Below, in pieces: positions 1-4,890 of a stretch of DNA of 8,922 nucleotides. How positions within the stretch are numbered: position 1 is the first letter of the stretch; every line of letters starts with the position of its first letter. A program made the translations under genes and the position numbers. The notes below the pieces were generated by a model. The model was given only the letters and a program-made list of their open reading frames with translations, had not been told where the DNA came from and did not search any database. Source of the stretch: Candidatus Methanomethylophilaceae archaeon (GTDB lineage Archaea > Thermoplasmatota > Thermoplasmata > Methanomassiliicoccales > Methanomethylophilaceae); assembly GCA_007116915.1 (NCBI GenBank), contig SKHQ01000035.1, positions 1 to 8,922 on the forward strand, written 5' to 3'.

Positions 1-383
1 CCGCCGAGAAGCTCAAGCAGATTGAGAGCATAGAGCCTCCCGAGTGGGCCGAGTTCTCCAAAACAGGAAGGCATACCGAGAAGGCCCCTATCCAGGAAGA
101 CTGGTGGTACACCAGGGCCGCATCCGTTCTGCGTAAGATTTACGTGAAAGGCCCCATGGGCTCGTCCCGACTCGCTGAGGAATACGGCGGATTCGCCGAC
201 CGCGGCGCCAAGCCTAACAGGGCGGTCAAGGGCAGCCGCAACATCGCCCGGAAGTGCCTGATGCAGCTGGAGGCCGCTGGCCTCCTGGTGCCGTCCAGCA
301 AGGACGGTCGTGGCATCAGTCCTAAGGGGATGTCCGTCCTGGACAACGCTGCCAAGGAAGTATTTGACGAGATGAACGCCTAG
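1..383 (+). CDS. rps19e: 30S ribosomal protein S19e (5' partial)
   Basis: Structural protein of the small ribosomal subunit, found only in archaea and eukaryotes. The reading frame is open from base 3 to the TAG at 381-383 and gives 126 residues. Archaeal S19e is about 150 residues, so roughly the first 20-25 lie outside the window. Diagnostic stretches are PPEWAEFSKTGRHTE near the start, then EDWWYTRAASVLRKIY, the glycine-rich GPMGSSRLAEEYGG, and SRNIARKCLMQLEAAGL, which are the helices of the winged-helix S19e fold. A GTG at 144 could be mistaken for a start, but the conserved family sequence continues upstream of it. This is the first visible gene of a five-gene translation cluster, and the next start lies 11 bases after its stop. 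Confidence 0.97.
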   Translation, partial: AEKLKQIESIEPPEWAEFSKTGRHTEKAPIQEDWWYTRAASVLRKIYVKGPMGSSRLAEEYGGFADRGAKPNRAVKGSRNIARKCLMQLEAAGLLVPSSKDGRGISPKGMSVLDNAAKEVFDEMNA

Positions 384-387
384 GTGG
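383..387 (+). promoter_or_regulatory. Shine-Dalgarno site for the PDCD5 homologue
   Basis: GGTGG begins on the last base of the S19e stop codon and ends 7 bases before the ATG at 395. It resembles the anti-SD complement (GGAGGTG). The overlap with the upstream stop suggests coupled translation of the two genes. Confidence 0.6.
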
Positions 388-394
388 TTTTCAC

Positions 395-724
395 ATGGAT
401 GAGTCTGAGATTGAAGCTATAAGGCAGAGAAGGATTGCCGAGATGCAGCGTCAGCAGCAGCAGAGCGGTCAGGCCGAAGAGCAAGCCAAGCAGCGCGATC
501 TGCAGAAGCAGAACATACTCAGACAACTGCTAACCGTTGACGCCCGCGAAAGGCTGGCGAATGTACGGATGGCATATCCAGACCTGGCTGAGTCCGTGGA
601 GTATCAGCTCATTCAGTTAGCCCAGTCGGGTCGATTGAAGGGGCAGATCAACGATTCAATGCTCCGCGACATACTCAGGCAGATGACTCCCCAACAGAGG
701 GAAATCAAGATCGAGAGGAAGTAA
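395..724 (+). CDS. DNA-binding protein, PDCD5/TFAR19 family
   Basis: Archaeal homologue of eukaryotic PDCD5 (COG2118), a small basic three-helix protein that binds DNA in vitro; its cellular role in archaea is not settled. At 109 residues it has the normal length. The N-terminal helix (residues 1-40) is rich in Q, E, R and K (RQRRIAEMQRQQQQ) and probably flexible. It is followed by the conserved core ILRQLLTVDARERLANVRMAYPDLAESVE and the C-terminal section GQINDSMLRDILRQMTPQQREIKIERK, typical of the family. The ATG at 395 is supported by GGTGG 7 bases upstream. The gene sits between rps19e and rpl39e, an arrangement common in archaea that hints at a link to translation or nucleic-acid handling. 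Confidence 0.95.
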   Translation: MDESEIEAIRQRRIAEMQRQQQQSGQAEEQAKQRDLQKQNILRQLLTVDARERLANVRMAYPDLAESVEYQLIQLAQSGRLKGQINDSMLRDILRQMTPQQREIKIERK

Positions 725-725
725 G

Positions 726-881
726 ATGACAAGGAACAAGCCGCCCGCAATGAAGGCCAGGCTAAAGAAGGCTGGAAAACAGAACCGTAGAGTGCCTGCC
801 TGGGTCATGATTCGGACCAACAGGAATTTCCTGCGCCACCCTAAGCGCAGAAGCTGGCGCACCAGCAACCTCAAGGAGTGA
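726..881 (+). CDS. rpl39e: 50S ribosomal protein L39e
   Basis: Very small basic protein of the large ribosomal subunit that lines the nascent-peptide exit tunnel in archaea and eukaryotes. The frame runs from ATG 726 to TGA 879-881 and gives 51 residues, the standard family length. Recognisable blocks are MTRNKP at the start, KQNRRVPAWVMIRTNR in the middle, and HPKRRSWRTSNLKE at the end. About a third of the residues are K or R. The ATG lies one base after the PDCD5 stop, and GAGAGGAAG at 713-721, within the end of that gene, serves as the ribosome-binding site. Its short length makes it easy to miss in automated ORF calls. Confidence 0.97.
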   Translation: MTRNKPPAMKARLKKAGKQNRRVPAWVMIRTNRNFLRHPKRRSWRTSNLKE

Positions 882-886
882 TTCAG

Positions 887-1153
887 ATGGATGATAACGA
901 GAGGATTATGAACATCCCCTTGAGGGATACGAAATCCGTGCCTCGCAGCAAGAGGGCCAACAGGGCCATCAAGGAGATCAGAGAGTACATAGCCCGTCAC
1001 ATGAAAGTTGATGATGACGAGCTGATATGGATAGACACCGCTCTGAACGAGAAGATCTGGTCCCGCGGGATTCAGAAACCTCCCTCCAAGATCACCGTGA
1101 AGGCCGTCCGTTTCGAGGATGGTCTGGTCGAAGTCTCCCTGGCCGGGGAGTGA
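887..1153 (+). CDS. rpl31e: 50S ribosomal protein L31e
   Basis: Large-subunit protein located near the peptide exit tunnel, found in archaea and eukaryotes. From ATG 887 it is 88 residues, normal for the family. Conserved blocks are ERIMNIPLRDTKSVPRSKRANRAIK (residues 5-29), IREYIARHMKV, IWIDTALNEKIWSRGIQKPPSKITVKA and the C-terminal FEDGLVEVSLA. A GTG at 878 in the same frame would add three residues, but it overlaps the L39e stop and lies inside the ribosome-binding site GGAGTG (875-880). That site is 6 bases before ATG 887, so I chose the ATG. The gene follows rpl39e by five bases and is co-transcribed with tif6. Confidence 0.96.
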   Translation: MDDNERIMNIPLRDTKSVPRSKRANRAIKEIREYIARHMKVDDDELIWIDTALNEKIWSRGIQKPPSKITVKAVRFEDGLVEVSLAGE

Positions 1154-1156
1154 GGT
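1152..1156 (+). promoter_or_regulatory. Shine-Dalgarno site for tif6
   Basis: GAGGT overlaps the TGA of rpl31e and lies 9 bases before the ATG at 1166. It supports that start and suggests translational coupling. Confidence 0.55.
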
Positions 1157-1165
1157 CGTAAACAC

Positions 1166-1825
1166 ATGCTCACGCTCTCGAATTATGAGGGTAATCCCTA
1201 CATAGGCGTCTATCTCGCCGCCAACGAGAGCATAGCACTTCTTCCATCCGATTCCGGTGTAGAGCTGTTGAAGACGGTGGGAGAGGCCATGGATGTAGAG
1301 CCTCTAAGGCTCACCATGTCCTCCTCCCACGTCATCGGATCCCTGGTTGCTATGAACTCCCATGGTATAGTGGTAACCAGCCAGGCGGAGTCGGCTGAGA
1401 TCAGTCTCCTGGAGGAGTACCTCCCGGTGCTACGTTTAGATGACCGGCTGAATGCCGCCGGCAACAACATACTTGTCAACGACCATGGCTTGGTCGTTAA
1501 CCGCAATCTTAAACCGAAGACCGTTGAGGCCCTTGAGGAATTCTTCGGCATGGAATGCGTACGGTTGCGAGTGGGCGGAATTGACACAGTGGGTTCAGCC
1601 TGTAGTGTCACGAACAAGGGAGGCATATGTCATCCCAAGACCACCGCCGACGAAAGGGCGGAGCTCAGTCGGATATTGAAGGTTGATTTCACGCCCATCA
1701 CTCTTAATTACGGTTCCGCGATGGTCGGGTCCTGCGTCATCGCTAACTCCAAGGGCGCAGTGGTGGGCAACACCAGCACACCTATTGAACTCGGTAAGTT
1801 AGAGGATTCCCTCTATCTTTATTGA
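1166..1825 (+). CDS. tif6: Translation initiation factor aIF6 (anti-association factor)
   Basis: Archaeal orthologue of eIF6. It binds the large ribosomal subunit and blocks premature joining with the small subunit; it also acts in subunit recycling or maturation. The protein is 219 residues, the usual length, and builds the five-fold pentein propeller. The pseudo-repeats can be seen as recurring segments of the type GxxxxMNSHGIVV (about 58-70), NNILVNDHGLVVN (about 99-111), GSACSVTNKGGICHP and GSCVIANSKGAVVGN, each a beta-strand pair with an N-x-x-G turn. No membrane segment or extra domain is present. The gene closes the plus-strand translation operon. Its stop is seven bases from the stop of the convergent hydrolase gene, so rplX, pfdA and ftsY, which often follow in other archaea, are not here. 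Confidence 0.96.
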   Translation: MLTLSNYEGNPYIGVYLAANESIALLPSDSGVELLKTVGEAMDVEPLRLTMSSSHVIGSLVAMNSHGIVVTSQAESAEISLLEEYLPVLRLDDRLNAAGNNILVNDHGLVVNRNLKPKTVEALEEFFGMECVRLRVGGIDTVGSACSVTNKGGICHPKTTADERAELSRILKVDFTPITLNYGSAMVGSCVIANSKGAVVGNTSTPIELGKLEDSLYLY

Positions 1826-1832
1826 ACCGTAC

Positions 1833-2471
1833 TCACATAGAGAATACCCAGTATTCCATTTCATCCACCATGTCTTCGGGTACGAAGTCTATCTCGTTCC
1901 CTACCATGTAGATGAGTTCCTCGGGGATGTCCTTAAGGAAGTTCTCCAGATTATCCAGGACGAGTCCGAGGCCGCTGATACGGTAATGCATCGGAACGAC
2001 GATGCGGGGCTTGATCACAGAAATAATCCTCTTGGCCTGATCGGCGTTGATTGTCGTGACCCCGCCCACGGGGATGAAGAGTATGTCCACCTCGCCTATC
2101 CTGTTTATCAAGTCATCATCGAGGATATGGCCCAAATCGCCAAGATGACAGTAGTTTATACCATTCATTGAGAAGCGGTAGATGTAATTATTACCTCTTT
2201 TACCTCCCTGGAATTCATCATGGAAGGTCTCAAACCCTTCGACCTCTACGTTTTTTACATCCAGACATCCATGGACACAGTTTATCTCAATGTGGTCCCC
2301 TTTCACAACGCGGGAAGCGTTGTGGTCGTAGTGGTCATGGCTGATCGTTATTATGTCCGCCCTGGTCCTCGGTGGCCTTATGCCGATGGATTTACCATCA
2401 TGAGGGTCGGTCAGTATGGTGACCTCGTCCTTTATCTCGAAACAGGAATGACCGTGCCATTTAATCTTCAG
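1833..2471 (-). CDS. Metallo-beta-lactamase-fold hydrolase (UlaG/YtkL-like, COG2220), probable CTG start
   Basis: Probable cytoplasmic metal-dependent hydrolase; the substrate is unknown. Counting from the CTG at 2471, the protein has 212 residues. The metal-binding set is complete: KWHGHSCFEI (residues 4-13), TDPHDG (21-26), HDHYDH (45-50, the HxHxDH motif), HLGDLGH (109-115, supplying H109 and D112) and PMHY with H162. The first GTG (2304-2306, residue 56) lies after the HxHxDH motif and would remove half the active site, so it cannot be the true start. Upstream the frame closes with a TGA six codons before the CTG and contains no ATG, GTG or TTG. GGAAGTG lies five bases before the CTG, and homologues in this family typically begin directly with a KIKW-like segment. 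The alternatives are a point change that destroyed a start codon, or a sequencing error. The fold is certain; the start is moderately supported. Confidence 0.85.
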   Translation of the reverse strand: MKIKWHGHSCFEIKDEVTILTDPHDGKSIGIRPPRTRADIITISHDHYDHNASRVVKGDHIEINCVHGCLDVKNVEVEGFETFHDEFQGGKRGNNYIYRFSMNGINYCHLGDLGHILDDDLINRIGEVDILFIPVGGVTTINADQAKRIISVIKPRIVVPMHYRISGLGLVLDNLENFLKDIPEELIYMVGNEIDFVPEDMVDEMEYWVFSM

Positions 2472-2476
2472 TAAAC

Positions 2477-2483
2477 CACTTCC
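2477..2483 (-). promoter_or_regulatory. Shine-Dalgarno site supporting the CTG start of the MBL gene
   Basis: On the minus strand the sequence reads GGAAGTG, one mismatch from GGAGGTG, with five bases between it and CTG 2471. Its position supports initiation at the CTG, since no ATG, GTG or TTG is available in this frame. Confidence 0.5.
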
Positions 2484-2517
2484 GACTCAGCTGCAGAGGA
2501 CTGGTTAGGCTGAAGGT

Positions 2518-2530
2518 GAATTAAACCTTT
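2518..2530 (-). promoter_or_regulatory. Candidate promoter of the MBL hydrolase gene
   Basis: The minus strand reads AAAGG then TTTAATTC, a plausible BRE plus TATA box. A transcript starting about 25 bases downstream (near 2497) would have a leader of about 25 bases, enough to hold the GGAAGTG ribosome-binding site. The call rests on pattern and spacing only. Confidence 0.4.
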
Positions 2531-2561
2531 GTCATTCATACTGACAATACTAGATGCTGGC

Positions 2562-2580
2562 CAAAATACATTAATATAAA
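2562..2580 (+). promoter_or_regulatory. Promoter of the DUF373 gene (BRE/TATA, leaderless)
   Basis: CAAAATACA precedes TTAATATAAA at 2571-2580, a good archaeal BRE/TATA pair. The TATA centre is about 28 bases before the ATG at 2603, so transcription should begin at or within a few bases of the ATG. No Shine-Dalgarno sequence precedes that ATG, which fits a leaderless mRNA. Confidence 0.6.
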
Positions 2581-2602
2581 CATAACCACTTGCTGAAACT
2601 GA

Positions 2603-3730
2603 ATGAGAAGGACATTGATTCTGGCCGTGGACCGTGATGACGATTTCGGCAAAAAGGCCGATGTAAAGAGTCCAGCCGTAGGTCGAGAGGCCAACGAGAA
2701 GGCCGCCATGTCTTTGGCCCTGGCAGATCCAGAGGATTCCGACGTCAACACCATACTGGCCGCCCTGAGCATGTATGATGAGATGAAAAGGGATGGTTAT
2801 GACGTTGAGATCGCCCTGATATGTGGTGACCCCAAGGTCGGTTACCGTTCCGACAGCAAAATCTCCCAAGAACTTGAGTATGTGCTAGACGCTGTTAAGC
2901 CAGAGCGTGTAATTCTAGTCAGTGATGGCGCCGAGGACGAGTACATCTACCCGATAATATCCTCTCGAGCCAAGATAGATTCCGTCCGCAGGGTTTTCGT
3001 CAAACAGGCCCCTGGCGTCGAGGGTGCACTTTACATCATGGTGAAGATGCTACAGGATGATGACAAGAGGAAACGTTTCATCATCCCTCTGGGAATAATA
3101 TTGATGGTCATAGGGATTTTTTCGATCATACCTGACCTCTATAATCTGCTGAGTACCGGTTCCATAGGTTATGTCTCGGGGATGCTGATGGGGGTTTTGT
3201 TCCTTGTACTGGGAGTATATTCCTTGAGTTATGCCTATAAGATACTGCCTCGTATGAAGGCTTGGTATAAGGCCTTCCGTGATGCCGTCAGACGAGGTAA
3301 TCAGAAGATACCTTTCACTGCTGTTGCGATAGTTCTCTTCGTGGCGGGGTTGATCCTCGGCGTCCGTTCGGCACTGGATGTTCCCGAGGCCAGTGGGCTT
3401 TATAGGATGATACTTTTCGCCACCGGCGTCCTTTGGATGTGGATATTCGCCCTAATAGCATACGAGGGTGGCAAATTCTTGGACCTATATCTGGAGACAC
3501 AGCAGATAAGGCACAGTTTCCTGATAGCCACTCTGACCCTATTCGCCATGGCCTTCATAACACAAGGTCTTCTGGACATTTTCGCACTGGCCCTAGGTTT
3601 CACACCAACCAACGAATTGGTGATTGTCATCGAGTTGATGCTCGGATTCACATTCGCGGTTCTGGCAGGTATAATGCAGTCGACATTCAACCTCATAATA
3701 GAGGAGAACATGGATGTCCAAGAAGTCTGA
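2603..3730 (+). CDS. DUF373 family membrane protein (COG2237)
   Basis: Archaeal conserved membrane protein of unknown function, 375 residues. The soluble N-terminal part (about 1-155) carries the family signature: LILAVDRDDDFGKKA near the start, GREANEKAAMSLALADPEDSDVN (about 28-49), and a Rossmann-like alternation of strands ending in VILVSDGAEDEYIYP (about 103-117). The run of conserved acidic residues (D10, D12-D14, D42, E44, D45, D47, D108) suggests a metal or nucleotide site; this is inference. The C-terminal half has about six hydrophobic segments (roughly 159-180, 190-212, 237-256, 268-287, 305-332, 338-365), so the protein is anchored with its N-terminal domain probably in the cytoplasm. 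The ATG follows a TATA box at leaderless spacing. The gene is nine bases from mptE and very likely co-transcribed with it. Confidence 0.9.
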   Translation: MRRTLILAVDRDDDFGKKADVKSPAVGREANEKAAMSLALADPEDSDVNTILAALSMYDEMKRDGYDVEIALICGDPKVGYRSDSKISQELEYVLDAVKPERVILVSDGAEDEYIYPIISSRAKIDSVRRVFVKQAPGVEGALYIMVKMLQDDDKRKRFIIPLGIILMVIGIFSIIPDLYNLLSTGSIGYVSGMLMGVLFLVLGVYSLSYAYKILPRMKAWYKAFRDAVRRGNQKIPFTAVAIVLFVAGLILGVRSALDVPEASGLYRMILFATGVLWMWIFALIAYEGGKFLDLYLETQQIRHSFLIATLTLFAMAFITQGLLDIFALALGFTPTNELVIVIELMLGFTFAVLAGIMQSTFNLIIEENMDVQEV

Positions 3731-3733
3731 GGT
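3729..3733 (+). promoter_or_regulatory. Shine-Dalgarno site for mptE
   Basis: GAGGT overlaps the stop of the DUF373 gene and ends six bases before ATG 3740. It fixes the mptE start and implies coupled translation. Confidence 0.6.
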
Positions 3734-3739
3734 CTGATC

Positions 3740-4396
3740 ATGGATTTCGCGGAATGGGAGCCGATTTACTTTCAGATCATACAGGATATGGGCTATTCGG
3801 TACTGGATGACGAGGCTTCGGCCAGGTTGTTACGGCAGTTGACAGTTAAGAACGCCCTGATCGACCCTGATGAATTGAGACCTTTGATGAAGGGGAGGGT
3901 AAATATCATCGGAGCCGCTGCAAGGCCAAAGGATATCGAGGCTATAGAAGGCACATCGATATGTGCAGGGTCGGCAGCAAGCGCCTTCATCGGTGCGTCG
4001 AAGACACCTGACATACTGGTGACAGATCTAGATGGCATTATCGATGACCAGAAGGAATGTTGTAAACTGGGCGCGGTGGCTGTCATTCACGCCCATGGTG
4101 ACAACCATGACCTCATACTATCCCATATCGACGGTTTCAAATGTCCCATGATAATCACAACCCAATCCCGTCCGGACCTGGTGTTGATGAATTTCGGCGG
4201 TTTCACCGATGGAGACAGAGCAGTCTGCATGGCCCGACATCTCGGAGCCAGGGACATAAATCTTATAGGTTTTGATTTTCACAACCCGGTGATCAAGGAC
4301 GGTGAAAACTTAGAAGTGAAGGTAAAAAAGCTCCGCTGGGCCGAGCGCATAATTTTTTCGATGAACCCCTGCCACGTTTCTCTGACCTCGCCTTGA
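3740..4396 (+). CDS. mptE: 6-hydroxymethyl-7,8-dihydropterin pyrophosphokinase (MptE-like, COG1634)
   Basis: Transfers pyrophosphate from ATP to 6-hydroxymethyl-7,8-dihydropterin (EC 2.7.6.3), the step that activates the pterin before coupling to an aryl amine in tetrahydromethanopterin or folate-type biosynthesis. It is unrelated in sequence to bacterial FolK. The protein has 218 residues, typical of the family. Visible signatures are TDLDG (95-99), VIHAHGDN (115-122), the GFTDGDRA segment (154-161), LIGFDF (175-180) and KKLRWAE (196-202). Together these define the archaeal MptE/DUF115 core, in which the acidic residues probably bind metal and nucleotide. It is cytoplasmic, with no signal or membrane segment. 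The start is supported by GAGGT six bases upstream. Which cofactor is finally made cannot be decided from this window, since no other pterin gene is present. Confidence 0.88.
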   Translation: MDFAEWEPIYFQIIQDMGYSVLDDEASARLLRQLTVKNALIDPDELRPLMKGRVNIIGAAARPKDIEAIEGTSICAGSAASAFIGASKTPDILVTDLDGIIDDQKECCKLGAVAVIHAHGDNHDLILSHIDGFKCPMIITTQSRPDLVLMNFGGFTDGDRAVCMARHLGARDINLIGFDFHNPVIKDGENLEVKVKKLRWAERIIFSMNPCHVSLTSP

Positions 4397-4410
4397 TTAG
4401 ATAAATCAAA

Positions 4411-4424
4411 GCAACATTATATTA
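4411..4424 (+). promoter_or_regulatory. Candidate promoter between mptE and the DUF6015-like gene
   Basis: An AT-rich stretch with TTATATTA at 4417-4424 resembles an archaeal TATA box. Transcription would begin near 4445, after the ATG at 4427 but before the AAGGAGG site and the TTG at 4460. This supports an independent or additional transcript for the downstream genes. Confidence 0.4.
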
Positions 4425-4444
4425 GAATGCATCACATTCATGTG

Positions 4445-4451
4445 AAGGAGG
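4445..4451 (+). promoter_or_regulatory. Strong Shine-Dalgarno site deciding a TTG start
   Basis: AAGGAGG is the best ribosome-binding site in the window. It is eight bases before TTG 4460 and 23 bases before ATG 4475, so it fits the TTG start and not the ATG. It lies downstream of the in-frame ATG at 4427, arguing against that start too. Confidence 0.6.
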
Positions 4452-4459
4452 CCCCGATT

Positions 4460-4864
4460 TTGACGTTCGTAACAATGGAGAACATTGTAGCCGCCCTGAA
4501 GAATACACTGGGGCGCAAAGGTATGCACGATGATGAGATTACTGAGCTTGCAGAATACATTATGAGTTTCTTCGGTTATGAATCCGAGGTCATAGACAAC
4601 ATTCTCAGCTCTGAGGATCGAGACGTCTTCTACATGTTAGAGGAAGAAGGCATAATCAGCACCACCCAGGAACAGGTAAATCTGAAGAAAGGTAAGCTCT
4701 GGAGGATCCACTATTGGGTCTTGAAAGGTGAGCATATCGACCGACTCGCTCAGGAGAAGGCTGTGGTGGAAAAGGTCGGCGATGAGTATGAGCAGGTCTA
4801 CGGTGACATGGGTGACGACGTCTGGAATAGGCATTCCGAAGACGCGGACGATGAAAAACATTAA
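4460..4864 (+). CDS. Small conserved protein, DUF6015-like
   Basis: Short acidic protein of unknown function. It resembles a family I recall as DUF6015 from Thermoplasmata; that assignment is from memory of the motifs. From TTG 4460 it has 134 residues. Conserved-looking blocks are MENIVAALKNTL, FFGYESEVIDN (about 37-47), EDRDVFYMLEEEGII (about 52-66) and WRIHYW (about 81-86), followed by a variable, highly acidic tail (last 25 residues). There is no signal or membrane segment. The helical N-terminal half plus the FYMLEEEGII segment followed by a strand could form a winged-helix-like domain, but this is only an impression. Start choice: ATG 4427 would add 11 residues but sits three bases after a TATA-like box; AAGGAGG is eight bases before the TTG. 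The membrane protease gene follows 26 bases downstream. Confidence 0.75.
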   Translation: MTFVTMENIVAALKNTLGRKGMHDDEITELAEYIMSFFGYESEVIDNILSSEDRDVFYMLEEEGIISTTQEQVNLKKGKLWRIHYWVLKGEHIDRLAQEKAVVEKVGDEYEQVYGDMGDDVWNRHSEDADDEKH

Positions 4865-4890
4865 TTGTTTAATACGGTTCAAGGTTCTCG

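Noticed and set aside
878..886. GTG 878 as start of rpl31e
   Set aside because: It sits within the GGAGTG ribosome-binding site and the L39e stop; ATG 887 has correct spacing and gives the normal N-terminus.
656..1165. 169-residue minus-strand frame across rpl39e and rpl31e
   Set aside because: It overlaps three certain genes in antisense, and its hydrophobic stretches come from reverse-complemented K/R codons.
2468..2869. 133-residue minus-strand frame that ends next to the MBL start
   Set aside because: It overlaps the DUF373 gene antisense and covers the divergent promoter. I considered it as a frameshifted N-terminus of the MBL protein, but its sequence does not resemble that family and the MBL N-terminus is already complete from the CTG.
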